Shown here piece after piece: positions 48,517 through 57,827 of a DNA stretch of 64,000 nt. Source of the DNA: Methanothrix sp. (GTDB lineage Archaea > Halobacteriota > Methanosarcinia > Methanotrichales > Methanotrichaceae); the NCBI GenBank assembly GCA_026394555.1, contig JAPKXZ010000071.1:1-64000 (forward strand), given 5' to 3'. Each line of letters starts with the position of its first letter. Position 1 is the stretch's first letter. Under the pieces are notes generated by a model that searched no databases, had not been told where the DNA came from, and saw only the letters and a program-made list of their open reading frames with translations. The position numbers and the translations under genes were made by a program.

Positions 48517-50469
48517 CTACTGATCGCTGCCCTCAAACACATACGCCACCTCTCTCCAGGCCTTCTCCAGCAGCTTCCCGTAATATCCCAGATCGAACTC
48601 CGACGCCGTCCTCTCCGGCTCCACCTCCCACTTTTTGGCGTCCTTAACCACGTAGCCTATCTCCATCCCCGCAGCCAGGGGAAGGCCCTGCTTCAGGTGA
48701 GCCTGCACCGCCGAGGCCTCCGCACACCTGCGGGAATAGCTCAGCCTGCTAACCCTGCGATGAATGGCCAGCTCCCGCACGTCCGCCTCTACAAGCTCGT
48801 CCATGTACCGCCTGCGCACCTCTCGGGCCTTGGGCTCTATCCACCTCAGCTCCTCCCGGCACCTCGCTTCGGCCAGAACCTCGAAAATCTCTTTCTGCAT
48901 GCGAAGCACATACTCGGGCGTGTCTCCCTTGCGGGCCATCACGCCCCGGATCTTCATCTTGCCCGCCTTCAGCCGCCCAAAATAGCGGTTATAGGCTCCT
49001 GAGCCGTCGGCCATGGGCAGGAAGGCGATCCAGTCATAGGAGTCCACCTCGGTCAAGATGCCCGTCTCCCTCTCCACAGCCTCCTTGAAGCTGGCTATGG
49101 GCTCGCCTATAACCCATAAACAGTCCACGATGCCGTGCAGTACCTGGAAGTTCATGCCCTCGGCCAGCTCCTTGATCTGCACGAGCAGATCCCTGGAGAT
49201 CTCCGTGATCCTCTCATGCACCTGGATCTGGCCGAACTTGGCATTCCGGTAGCCGGTATAGCCGAAGCAGGTTACCAGCATCCATTTGAGGATAGAATCT
49301 ATGCCGGCGTAATCCGGGTTGGTCTTCTTCAGCCTCTTGGTCTCGATGCGTAAATTGAGCAGAGAGGAGAGCACGGTACAAAGAAAGCCCTTCAGCTCGG
49401 GATCACGAACGGTTTCGGGGGAGAGGTTGTACTTGACGATGATGGAAGGGTACATGGATGTGAAGTCGATCTGGTGGACCCGCTCGTACACGCCCGGTTC
49501 GGGCTGGAAGATCATGCCTCCCTTGTCGCAGGCCCTCAGCTCGGATATGTTCCGGAGGCCCTCCACATCCCTCTTTCGGAAGGGCACGGCTACGCCCCGG
49601 CGCAGGGCCTCGAAGACCTCGTAGCTGGAGATGAGTGTGCCGGGCGTGAAGCGAGAGGTAAGGTTAGGAGAAAGGCCGGAGAGCCGGGAGGCCATGAGTA
49701 TGCCCTTCAAGCCGCTCTCGGCATAGACGAAGCTCTTGGCGGTGTCTATGAGAATGCGGCCCTCGGGGATGAGAGCGCCGTCCTTATGGTTGACTTTTCC
49801 ATAGCTCCAGTAGGACTTGGAGGCCATCGGCTTGAAGAAGCCAGTGCGGCTGAATGTAGGCTCCAGGCCGTATCTTCTGGCCTTGCGAACCAGGATGGGG
49901 ACCCAGGTATCAGCATGGGGACAAAGAATCAAATCCGGGTCATGGACCTTGATGAGATCCATGAGATCGGAGAGGACCTCTCTCTCAGATCCTTCCAGCC
50001 TCCGCTTGCGGCCATTGAAGACCTCGACGCGGGTGATCTCCCCAGGCAGAGAAGGATCTCCGGCCACCTCTATTTCCAGGCTGGTTAAAGGGATCTCAAA
50101 ATCTGGCGAGAACCGGGACTTGTCTCTGTCTCCGCAAGGGAAGAGGTCGTGCTCGGCCAGGTAGCGCTGATCCTGGCGGACATCGACGTTATAGAGCTCG
50201 GCGGCGTAGCGGGTCTGGATCTCGATCTTCTCGGCCACTTTCCTGCTGGCGTAGATCCTGTGGCCCGGGAAGGTGCCAAAGATGGTTCTGAAGCTGCATT
50301 CTTCCGCCTTGAATCGGCTTTCCAGGGCCTCGATCATCTCCCGGTAGGCGGGAGGGTCCTTGAGGTGCATGTAGAAAGAGGGTGGATAGGCGGCGCTGTC
50401 TTTGCGAAGGCCTCTCTCCCGGCCCCACAGCTCCACACAGCCCTTGTAGTAAGAGTCGAAAATCCACAT
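48517..50469 (-). CDS. Inactivated family-B DNA polymerase homologue (PolB2-like), 650 aa
   Basis: An N-terminal domain and a remnant exonuclease fold (LTSLEIEVAG replaces DIETxG, lacking the metal-binding Asp) precede the polymerase core. Motif A is intact (DFTSMYPSII, Asp335). Motif B resembles KWMLVTCFGYTGYRNAKFG. Motif C, normally YGDTDS, reads GIVDCLW, so the second catalytic Asp is missing. It is also short for a PolB. A structural or accessory role in damage-tolerant synthesis is likelier than polymerisation. It is the last gene of a tight four-gene operon with a RecA-like protein. Confidence 0.75.
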   Translation of the reverse strand: MWIFDSYYKGCVELWGRERGLRKDSAAYPPSFYMHLKDPPAYREMIEALESRFKAEECSFRTIFGTFPGHRIYASRKVAEKIEIQTRYAAELYNVDVRQDQRYLAEHDLFPCGDRDKSRFSPDFEIPLTSLEIEVAGDPSLPGEITRVEVFNGRKRRLEGSEREVLSDLMDLIKVHDPDLILCPHADTWVPILVRKARRYGLEPTFSRTGFFKPMASKSYWSYGKVNHKDGALIPEGRILIDTAKSFVYAESGLKGILMASRLSGLSPNLTSRFTPGTLISSYEVFEALRRGVAVPFRKRDVEGLRNISELRACDKGGMIFQPEPGVYERVHQIDFTSMYPSIIVKYNLSPETVRDPELKGFLCTVLSSLLNLRIETKRLKKTNPDYAGIDSILKWMLVTCFGYTGYRNAKFGQIQVHERITEISRDLLVQIKELAEGMNFQVLHGIVDCLWVIGEPIASFKEAVERETGILTEVDSYDWIAFLPMADGSGAYNRYFGRLKAGKMKIRGVMARKGDTPEYVLRMQKEIFEVLAEARCREELRWIEPKAREVRRRYMDELVEADVRELAIHRRVSRLSYSRRCAEASAVQAHLKQGLPLAAGMEIGYVVKDAKKWEVEPERTASEFDLGYYGKLLEKAWREVAYVFEGSDQ

Positions 50470-50473
50470 AAGT

Positions 50474-50707
50474 CTATTCTTCTCGCCCCCTCTCCAGCTC
50501 CTTCAACAGCTCCACCAGCACCGAGAATACCGCCGCCTCCAGCGGATCGTCCAGCGCATAGAAGGCCTCGCTGGAGTGCTTCAGGGCCATCTGTGCCACC
50601 CTTTGCCCGTAAACCTGATCCTCTTTCTTCAGAGCCCGGCTGGCCTTCAGCCATCTGGCTGAGACATCCTTAACACCCATTCTCACGCTCTCGAAACTTC
50701 GTCCCAT
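50474..50707 (-). CDS. Small helical protein in the PolB cassette, 77 aa
   Basis: ATG 50707 lies two bases after the preceding stop. The product is predicted helical (VSARWLKASRALKKEDQVYG, LDDPLEAAVFSVLVELLKEL). No known domain. Its tight spacing on both sides (2 and 4 bases) shows it belongs functionally to the PolB-like gene. Confidence 0.65.
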   Translation of the reverse strand: MGRSFESVRMGVKDVSARWLKASRALKKEDQVYGQRVAQMALKHSSEAFYALDDPLEAAVFSVLVELLKELERGREE

Positions 50708-50709
50708 AG

Positions 50710-50961
50710 CTAATCACCAACAGAGAACGTCGCCGGCCACAGCCCCTCTTCGCGCTTCTCCGGACAGATATTCTTCACTTTCTTCTCTTCGTCCCAGCTC
50801 CTTTCCTCCAGCCGGCTCTTTATCATCTCTTCCACCTCGCCGGGCCGGGCATCGAAGACCTCCGCCAGTATCTCCTTGGCAGTCTGTAGCTCCATGGCCC
50901 TGATGCTTACCATCGATCTAGGCTCGATCGGCTTCGCCCTCTGACTCCAGGGCCAGCTCAT
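50710..50961 (-). CDS. Small acidic protein in the PolB cassette, 83 aa
   Basis: Its ATG overlaps the stop of the RecA-like gene (ATGA). The core ELQTAKEILAEVFDARPGEV plus EEMIKSRLEERSWDEEKK is helical and charged, followed by EGLWPATFSVGD. A diverged relic of the same gene is at 60064-60183, so this is a genuine gene family. Confidence 0.65.
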   Translation of the reverse strand: MSWPWSQRAKPIEPRSMVSIRAMELQTAKEILAEVFDARPGEVEEMIKSRLEERSWDEEKKVKNICPEKREEGLWPATFSVGD

Positions 50962-51470
50962 GAGTAGGCCTCCAGCGTTCTCTGGTTCTCCCTCGCCCGC
51001 GGGTGGGCTTTGGCCGCCAGCCGTGGAATTTCCCGGGGGCCTTCCTCGAAGTAGAACACACGATCGGCATTCTGAACCAGGTCTTCGAAAAAAGGGTCAA
51101 TCCCCGGAGCGTAGAGCAGCACGGCGGCCTCCTTTGCGGCATCGCAGAGAGCATGGGAGACGTACTCGGTCAGCTCTTTGGCGTCCTCGTAGAGGAGAGG
51201 GTCATGCTCGATGAGAATCAGCGAATGGTGGGCCTCCTCCAGGATGGTCATGAGCTGGAAGACGGTAAATCCCCGCCGGATTTCCAGGGCCTCAAACCTG
51301 CGGTCCAGCCTGGAAAGGATGGCTGAGGAGTTGCCGGTGACGTAGAGCACCTTGAACCGTTGCAGGTTCAGGTTGCGGTTCAGGGCCTGGATGAACATCT
51401 CCCTGGGAGCTGTCAGGGCATTGAAGGAGCGGGGCCGGAGGGAGACTGTGGGAAGAAGCTCGAAGTCCAT
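50958..51470 (-). CDS. RecA/RadA-like protein lacking Walker A, 170 aa
   Basis: The fold order fits a RecA core: LQRFKVLYVTGNSSAILSRL in place of a GxxxxGKT P-loop, HHSLILIEHDPLLYED as a Walker-B-like strand, then AAKEAAVLLYAPGIDPF and ADRVFYFEEG. No Lys-Thr of Walker A is left, so ATP hydrolysis is unlikely. By position (with an inactive polymerase) it recalls bacterial ImuA, a RecA-like part of the mutagenic repair complex. That parallel is inference. Confidence 0.65.
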   Translation of the reverse strand: MDFELLPTVSLRPRSFNALTAPREMFIQALNRNLNLQRFKVLYVTGNSSAILSRLDRRFEALEIRRGFTVFQLMTILEEAHHSLILIEHDPLLYEDAKELTEYVSHALCDAAKEAAVLLYAPGIDPFFEDLVQNADRVFYFEEGPREIPRLAAKAHPRARENQRTLEAYS

Positions 51471-51527
51471 GCTTAAAGGCTGGAGCTACGGGGATATGAG
51501 GGCGAGCCGGGTGCGGGGCGAAAGTGA

Positions 51528-51770
51528 TTGAAGGGCTTTGAGTACTCCGTCAAAGTGCCCCAGCTCGTCACTCACAAGGCGCTCGTGGAGGGAGACCCGA
51601 AGAAGGCCATCTTCTGGGCTACCTCTTTCGAGAAGACCTGCGTCGAGCCCCTGGCCGAGGCAGGCCTTTTGGACGGCGTGCTGCTACAGCTATCCCCCTA
51701 CTTTAAGAATGAAGGATCCGCTCTCGCCACGCTGAAAGGTGTTCTGGATGCCGTTTCTTGTCCGGAGATT
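51528..51770 (+). pseudogene. DUF72 family fragment
   Basis: KGFEYSVKVPQLVTHKALVE, FEKTCVEPLAEAGLLDGVLL and QLSPYFKNEGSA match the middle of DUF72 (YecE-type TIM barrel). The start of the barrel and the last third are missing; the frame runs into an unrelated GC-rich fragment. It is a remnant. Confidence 0.5.
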
Positions 51771-51825
51771 GCCGTACCTGCGCAGCAGCAGCCTTACTAT
51801 GGCAGCTTCGAATCTCCTGGCGCGC

Positions 51826-51880
51826 TGGCGGCAAGTCGAGGGCGCCGCCGGGAGCAGCAGGAAGATGGATGGCGAGGGCG
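51826..51880 (+). repeat. Fragment family B, short copy
   Basis: GAGGGCGCCGCCGGGAGCAG followed by CAGGAAGATGGATGGCG repeats the end part of the larger copies at 55075 and 57275. Confidence 0.5.
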
Positions 51881-51970
51881 GCCAGCCAGAAGGACAAGAG
51901 CCGTTAGAAGCCTCTAAGAGCTATGCTCTGGAGGCTTCAAATTCTGTCGGACTTTTCTCGATTCGGAGTC

Positions 51971-53833
51971 TCAGCCTACTGTCACCACATTGGTCTGGCC
52001 CAGGAGCTGGTAAGCCCCTTGACCGGCCCCGGTGATAGCAGATTGGAACATCCTGAAGTCATAGGTGCCCGGATCAGCAGGAAGCTGCCAGGTCATTCTG
52101 CCGCAATTATTGCTGCCTATCGACCTCGTTTCCAAGGGGAACTTGTCAGGCCTGTTCACGCCGTACATGCCGATAACACCTGTTCCTTCCAGAGGTGCTC
52201 CCCAGTAGCTTACCGTGACTTTGCCTCCGGGCGCAACATGCGATGGTGAGGCTATGACTTTGTTGCCCTTAAATATTTTGACTTCTATACTGCTGCTGGT
52301 GTCCAGCCGGGTATAACTATCGTTCTCGAAGATCCTGAAGTCATACATGCCCGGATCGGGAGCATACAGAATCACAGTTCCGTTCTCCTTTCCGCCCAGA
52401 TACTGGCGGGAAGTAAAGCTGGTGTCGGGTGATCCGGATTTGTACATAGCTATCCAATCATTCTCATAACCCGAAGCCCCTGCATAGCTAACGGTGATCT
52501 CCTCGCAGGTGTTCACCGAGGCCGGAGTCGCAGTGATGGTCGGAACCATAACATTGAAATTCAGAGAGTCCATCTCCTCCCCATTGGCGTTGTACATGCG
52601 AAGATCGTAGGATCCATTGCTGGCAGGCGCCTTCAGCTTCAGTGTACCTGATGAGCCTTCCAGGTTCTGAGATGATAGAGCCTTATCCCGGCTAACTTTT
52701 CCTCTGGTCTGATCCGTCTTCATAATTCCCACCCAGCCGGAGAAGTTCCCGGGAGCCGCATAGAACGCATTGACATCTCGCCCAGGCATGTAGGTTCTGT
52801 GGTCCATCTTCAGCACTGAGCCCATCAATCCCTTGGACTTATAACTGAGTATGGCATCAATAGACGCCTTCGGCAGATTGTCCACGTTATGCCCTCCAAG
52901 AATGCCGTAGCCGCTGTCGCAGATCCCGTCTCTATTGCGGTCATTGCAGCCCTGCTCACGGGCATCGTAATTGCTGTAGTGGTTGCCTGCCTTGCCGTTG
53001 TCCCACTGGTTGTAGCCATCGTCGAAGGCATTCTGAACGTTGTTCTGCAGATTGTTCTGGTAGAGAACGTTGGCACCGGCTTTTGAGGCGTTCGTGCTGT
53101 TCTGTCCGATGTTGTAGGTCTTCGCCTGGCTGCCTGAGACGTACGCTATGGAGACTCCCTTGCCCTTTGAGGTGATGCTCTCGCTTATGTTATTGTTCGA
53201 GATGTTTATGCCCATCCTGTTACGGGTCAAGTTGTTGGACATGATGGTATTTCCTCTGGATGTTTCTATGGTGATACCATTCCAGTTCATGCTGGCATAG
53301 TTGCCCCATATCTGGTTGTTATTGGAATGAATCAGCAGGATTGCGCCTTTTTTGTTTTCCGTCACCGTATTAAAAAAGACGGCATTTTTGTCGGCATAGT
53401 AAAGGATTATTCCATAATTACCATTTTTGACGACGGTATTGTTTTTGATTATGTTCCCGTCGGAGAGCACCCTTATGCCCGCGTCTTTGGCATCCGAACC
53501 AGATCCTGTAACCGAAAATCCCATAAGGGTTGAACCGTTGGCCGAGATGGTTACTGCGCTTCCCTTGCCGCCGGCATCAATAACCGGCTTGCCCATGCCC
53601 TTGAGGGTAAGCTCTTTGGTCATGTTGACCCTCTCGTGGAAGGTGCCGTTCTGCACCTCGATGATTTGGCCTGGATTTGCGGCATCTATGACCGACTGGA
53701 TGCTATTTCCTGATTTGACATAGTATGTGGCATTCGTCAAACCGGAAAGAATCAGTACCGTGATCGCTAGAACCGTGATCGCTAGAATTACCAATGTGGA
53801 TTTACCAATCCTGGGGCCCAACCCGTTCTCCAT
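51971..53833 (-). CDS. Secreted right-handed beta-helix (NosD/CASH-type) protein with Ig-like repeats, 620 aa
   Basis: An N-terminal hydrophobic segment (VILAITVLAITVLILSG), partly encoded by a 15-base direct repeat, anchors or exports the protein. Residues about 37-300 form parallel beta-helix rungs (GNIIKNNTVVKNGNYGIILY, NNQIWGNYASMNWNGITIET), with a calcium-type loop NDRNRDGICDSGYGI. Three beta-sandwich repeats follow (WVGIMKTD, WIAMYKSG, VIGMYGVN), each ending in YDxRMF/YDFRIF. It is likely a surface carbohydrate-binding or adhesin protein. Confidence 0.8.
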   Translation of the reverse strand: MENGLGPRIGKSTLVILAITVLAITVLILSGLTNATYYVKSGNSIQSVIDAANPGQIIEVQNGTFHERVNMTKELTLKGMGKPVIDAGGKGSAVTISANGSTLMGFSVTGSGSDAKDAGIRVLSDGNIIKNNTVVKNGNYGIILYYADKNAVFFNTVTENKKGAILLIHSNNNQIWGNYASMNWNGITIETSRGNTIMSNNLTRNRMGINISNNNISESITSKGKGVSIAYVSGSQAKTYNIGQNSTNASKAGANVLYQNNLQNNVQNAFDDGYNQWDNGKAGNHYSNYDAREQGCNDRNRDGICDSGYGILGGHNVDNLPKASIDAILSYKSKGLMGSVLKMDHRTYMPGRDVNAFYAAPGNFSGWVGIMKTDQTRGKVSRDKALSSQNLEGSSGTLKLKAPASNGSYDLRMYNANGEEMDSLNFNVMVPTITATPASVNTCEEITVSYAGASGYENDWIAMYKSGSPDTSFTSRQYLGGKENGTVILYAPDPGMYDFRIFENDSYTRLDTSSSIEVKIFKGNKVIASPSHVAPGGKVTVSYWGAPLEGTGVIGMYGVNRPDKFPLETRSIGSNNCGRMTWQLPADPGTYDFRMFQSAITGAGQGAYQLLGQTNVVTVG

Positions 53834-53939
53834 GCTTACTAGAATGCAGAAGCAGTATAAGATAGTGATCGTTAAGGAAAATGCTTATTCTCGATTCCAG
53901 CGAAGCATAAATAAGCATGAATGGGCTAGAAACCATTCA

Positions 53940-54239
53940 ATGAGCGATATGAAGTGTTTGATACTGATATTGTTCTCGTTGATAGTGACGGCGGCTCTTA
54001 CCTCCAGTCAAATGCCTGTCAGACTGAACGGCTCTGCAGGCTTGACCTTGCTGAATAGCCTGACCGAAGGATCTCTGAATCAGACCAATGATTCTCTGAA
54101 TGCAACCAACAACTCAACAAACCTGAATGGGTTCAAATATACCTCCCCCGACTTCCGGTCCTGGGGAACTGAGCCCAAAAACTATCCTCTATTTGTCTCC
54201 GGCACCGGGACCGACTATCTTAACGACACCAGCATTTAG
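53940..54239 (+). CDS. Small secreted protein, 99 aa
   Basis: ATG 53940 begins MSDMKCLILILFSLIVTAAL, a signal peptide. The rest is Asn/Thr/Ser-rich with several N-x-T/S sites (NQTNDSLNATNNSTN), then TSPDFRSWGTEPKNYPLF. CATAAATAAG about 28 bases upstream gives a leaderless start. It may be a surface glycoprotein; unknown family. Confidence 0.5.
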   Translation: MSDMKCLILILFSLIVTAALTSSQMPVRLNGSAGLTLLNSLTEGSLNQTNDSLNATNNSTNLNGFKYTSPDFRSWGTEPKNYPLFVSGTGTDYLNDTSI

Positions 54240-54318
54240 CTTGTCGGGTTAGGAGGGATGAGCGGGAAATCGCTGGAAGCATGCCCCTCAGCAGGAGTCT
54301 CGATCAGCTATCGCTGAA

Positions 54319-54969
54319 GTTCTGAGCTGGAGTTATCCTCATATAAGTTCACCAGGGAATGACTTTGAGTTGGTTCACAAAGAAGTCCCCCAACCAAAGG
54401 AAAACGAAGTACTCATCAAAGTAGAAGCTTGTGGGGTGTGTCATGGAGATGCGATCGTCAAAGAAGGTCGGTTTCCTGGACTGCAATATCCCAGAATTCC
54501 TGGCCATGAAGTTGTCGGAATTATAGATCAATTGGGGTCTAAGTCAAATTATTGGAAGATAGGACAGAGAGTAGGCGTAGGATGGCACGGAGGACATTGC
54601 TTCCAATGTCCCGCGTGTCGAAGTGGCGAGTTCGGAGCCTGCAAGGATTCATCGACGACTGGCATCACAACCGATGGAGGCTATGCTGAGTTCATGGTTG
54701 CCCGCATGGAGGCTCTGAATTCTGTTCCCGACAATATTGACCCTGTAGAAGCCGCACCACTCCTCTGCGCGGGAAGGACAACCTTTGGAGCCCTGCAAAA
54801 CAGCGTGGCAAAAGGCGGCGACCTGGTGGCAATCCATGGTTTTGGGGGGCTGGGCCATCTGGGCTTACAGTTCGCCATCAAGCTCGGCTTCGAAACCGCG
54901 GTCTTATCGCGAGGCAGGGAAAAGGAGGCACTGGCTCGCAAACTGGGCGCCCACCACTTCATTTTATCT
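54319..54969 (+). pseudogene. Zinc alcohol dehydrogenase, truncated at both ends
   Basis: Clear MDR family parts: ENEVLIKVEACGVCHGDAIV (catalytic Cys), IPGHEVVGIID (His-Glu), the structural zinc cysteines CFQCPACRSGEFGAC and the cofactor loop HGFGGLGHLGLQFAIK. Homology starts near 54319 without an ATG; TTG 54370 is the first start. At KLGAHHFILS, near 54969, it breaks off into AT-rich DNA with the hairpin element at 55019. About 120 residues are missing. Confidence 0.65.
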
Positions 54970-55018
54970 ACCTTTTTATTATTCTATTACCAGTGGAAAC
55001 TAGGAAATAGCGTCTATA

Positions 55019-55062
55019 GTTCTATGACATTACGCAAAGTATAAAGTAAAATGCCATAGAAC
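55019..55062. repeat. Hairpin element, second copy
   Basis: GTTCTATGACA (55019-55029) pairs with TGCCATAGAAC (55052-55062). Compare the perfect copy at 11636-11680. It sits at the break point of the alcohol dehydrogenase fragment. Confidence 0.5.
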
Positions 55063-55074
55063 CATTCTCCCATG

Positions 55075-55455
55075 GACCGTACTCCCTCCGGCGACCGCCG
55101 CCAGGCCCTCCAGAGGTCCGCCCGGGAGATGGCCAGAGATGCCCGAGCCCTGCAGAAGGCCGCCGACCGTGCACCTGCGGCCCGCCCCAGGGGCAAGGGC
55201 TGCAAGGAGAGGCGGAGAAGGCCCTGGCAGAGGCCGAGGACCTCAAACTTCAGGCCCGACCGGAGGACCTGACTAGTGCGGAAGATGAAGAAGGTCAATC
55301 AGACCCGCAAGGGCTCCAGGACCTACACCTGACTGAAATGGCATCCTGGCGCGAGGGCGGCAGGACGAGGGCGCCGCCGGGAGCAGCAGGATGATGGATG
55401 GCGCAAAAGTCCGCCGGAAGGCCAGGGAGAGGAAGGCGGAGGGGCTGGGCTACCA
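55075..55455 (+). pseudogene. Broken gene fragment, family B copy 1
   Basis: Coding remains in several frames: DRRQALQRSAREMARDARAL, then MKKVNQTRKGSRTYT followed by a TGA, then in another frame MMDGAKVRRKARERKAEGLG. The parent looks like a coiled-coil protein with a short Arg/Lys-rich beta region (KQTRKGSRTYTYW type). A close copy at 57275-57645 carries the same TGA. The rest of 55456-55701 shows short GC-rich repeats only; one block, GGCCGGGCGGTGCGATG, recurs at about 60312. Confidence 0.55.
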
Positions 55456-55701
55456 TGAGACCGGAGATTGATGATCGTGCCCGGTCTGGGGTCAAGGCCG
55501 GGCGGTGCGATGCAAGCGCCCGGCAGGATCTTGCGGCTTCCTGGCCTGCGCTCCCTCAGGATTACTGGCGACATTGGTCTCCTGCCTCCGGGTGTCAGGC
55601 TCTTGCGGGACTGCTACCCATGGTTACGAGGGTCGAGTGCGGGAGATGAGACCCCCACATAACAGGCGACATCTGAAGATGTTCATATACATCTCGACGA
55701 C

Positions 55702-56925
55702 TTACGATCTCGTTCCCACGAAAGATACTCGATGGAAAGGCACGTTGACGGGCGCAAATTGCTCCGTCCAATTAACGCCGCGATTAGTTGTATGCAGTAT
55801 TATGCCCTTACCAATCCATGGAGCAATTCCTACAACCCACACCGTTTTCAAGCTCCTCGCACTCACACTCATGAGCCAGAAGCCGGTTCCATTTGGATTT
55901 TGCACGTTCCAAGTTTTGCTACCATCGCTTGTCCAATAAACACGCCCATAATCTTGTGTAATCCATGCATTAGATTTATCAATTGCACAGGCACCATTCA
56001 TATGGGCTATGCCAGACGCTATACCATTCATCCGTGTTTGCCATGATGCACCACCATCCATTGTTTTGATAACGGTATGATTCACTCCAACAGCCCACGC
56101 GGTTCTGTTGTCAGCGGCAGTGACATCTATCAGCCCCGTAGTTTTAACAGTTGAAGCATTTCCTTGCCGCGTCCAAGTGAGCCCTCCATCGCTTGTCCTA
56201 AGGATGACTGCGTAGCCATTATCGTGAGCTCCAACAATCCATGCGTTGTAACGGTCTATAGCTGCCACCTTCATTAAAGCCGCGCTTGTGTTACTTGCTT
56301 GCTGGGCCCAAGTCTTGCCGCCGTCTTCTGTATGAATAATGGTGCCATTGCTTCCGACAACCCAAGCGATCTTGCTATCAACTGCGCCAATTCCCAATGC
56401 GCCAAAATCAGGGACCGATCCGGGAGCACCACGTCTGATCCAGGTCTTGCCTCCATCCGTCGTTCTCAGAATTACTGCGTAATTACCGTCTTCATTGCCA
56501 ACAACCCAAGCACAGTAAGCGTCAATGGCACGGACATCCGAGAGAGGAACATTTGGTATCGTATTTGGAGACCCTTGTCTGGTCCAATTTTTTCCACCGT
56601 TTGTTGTGTGCAGAATAACTCCGTAACCATCAGCAGGAACACCTGTAATCCACCCTACGTCACCCTGTACTGGGGGAGACATCGTACTGCCTTTCGATGA
56701 CTCGCTTATATTGATTGAATTGGTTGCGGCGCCATGAGTGAACGACAACGCTTCCTGATTACCTATTGAGATCTCTTCCGCCTGTTTCACAGAGGCATGT
56801 AACCCTGGATAGTTTAATGCATCCTTATCTATCTCAAATTGGGCTTGGACTAGCCCGGCGAAGAGAAGTAGCAGAGAGATTAGACCTATCCAAAAGAGGA
56901 ATCGATTTGCCGCATTTTCTGTCAT
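55702..56925 (-). CDS. Exported YCF48/BNR-like beta-propeller protein, 407 aa
   Basis: An N-terminal signal/TM segment (FLFWIGLISLLLLFAGLVQA) precedes about seven repeats of the form AWVVG..G.I..T.DGG.TW, e.g. GYGVILHTTNGGKNWTRQGS and GTIIHTEDGGKTWAQQ. This is the photosystem II stability factor-like/BNR propeller pattern. It is probably a surface or extracellular protein that binds partners or sugars. No catalytic residues are evident. Confidence 0.8.
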   Translation of the reverse strand: MTENAANRFLFWIGLISLLLLFAGLVQAQFEIDKDALNYPGLHASVKQAEEISIGNQEALSFTHGAATNSINISESSKGSTMSPPVQGDVGWITGVPADGYGVILHTTNGGKNWTRQGSPNTIPNVPLSDVRAIDAYCAWVVGNEDGNYAVILRTTDGGKTWIRRGAPGSVPDFGALGIGAVDSKIAWVVGSNGTIIHTEDGGKTWAQQASNTSAALMKVAAIDRYNAWIVGAHDNGYAVILRTSDGGLTWTRQGNASTVKTTGLIDVTAADNRTAWAVGVNHTVIKTMDGGASWQTRMNGIASGIAHMNGACAIDKSNAWITQDYGRVYWTSDGSKTWNVQNPNGTGFWLMSVSARSLKTVWVVGIAPWIGKGIILHTTNRGVNWTEQFAPVNVPFHRVSFVGTRS

Positions 56926-57274
56926 TCTGCAACCATTTAAATTTTATTAGTTTAACGCCTATGTTTGGACTTAAATAACTTTCGCTGAAATATATGATCG
57001 AAAAGTCTTACACGTATTTACGGGTATTGATACGGCTCAATTTATCATATACTTACTGGGTGAGACCTTCAGGCAACGAGTCCGCATTTGGCAACCGCAC
57101 GTTTCGGACGATGCCCATCAATGGTCCGTTTATTTTTATTGTAATCAGCGACTCGCAGGAAGGTCATAATTACGGCAACAGCACAAGAGATTTTCGTCGC
57201 CTACGTTAGCGAGGATGATGACGATGAGACACCTATGGTCTATGACCCACCGGTCATTGCGGATACGATAACAT

Positions 57275-57645
57275 TCCCCCTCCGGCGATCGCCGCCAGGC
57301 CCTCCAGAAGGAAGCCCGGGAGCTGGCCAGGGATGCCCGAGCCCTGCAGAAGGTCGCACGTGCGCCCGCGGCTCGCCCCTGGGGCAAGGGCTGCAAGGCG
57401 AGGCGGAGAAGGCCCTGGCAGAGGCCCAGGCCCTCAAGCTCCAGGCCCGGCTGGAGGACCTGACCGTGTGGCAAATGAAGAATGTCAAGCAGACCCGCAA
57501 GGGCTCCAGGACCTACACCTGACTGAAATGGCATCCTGGCGCGATGGCGGCAGGACGAGGGCGCCGCCGGGAGCAGCAGGAAGATGGATGGCGCAAAAGT
57601 CCGCCGGAAGGCCAGGGAGAGGAAGGCGGAGGGGCGGGGGATGAT
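57275..57645 (+). pseudogene. Broken gene fragment, family B copy 2
   Basis: Highly similar to 55075-55455. Frames include DRRQALQKEARELARDARAL; then GQGLQGEAEKALAEAQALKL and EDLTVWQMKNVKQTRKGS up to the shared TGA; then the GAAGSSRKMDGAKVRRKAR segment. The upstream gap 56926-57274 has no supported gene. Confidence 0.55.
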
Positions 57646-57693
57646 TAGGCCAGGACATCTATTATGTAAATTTTCAACTCTTACCGAATATAT

Positions 57694-57742
57694 TTTCACA
57701 AAGAAATAGCTAATGTTTATATGCCATAAAATCATTTCACAA
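57694..57742 (+). promoter_or_regulatory. TATA box flanked by two TTTCACAA sites
   Basis: TTTCACAA at 57694-57701 and 57735-57742 bracket GTTTATAT (57715-57722), a TATA box. The octamer is the same as in the cluster upstream of the structured RNA at 1007-1153. The region leads to the M13 peptidase gene. Confidence 0.4.
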
Positions 57743-57827
57743 AAATGGACGATAGAAGACTCCACCAAATAGAAGTGGGGAAATAGAAGTGGGGAAACGA
57801 ATTCAATTAACTGAAAGAGGGTGGTGA

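Noticed and set aside
49474-50673. Plus-strand frames opposite the PolB-like gene
   Set aside because: The minus-strand protein carries motifs A and B and belongs to a tight operon; the opposite frames have no features.
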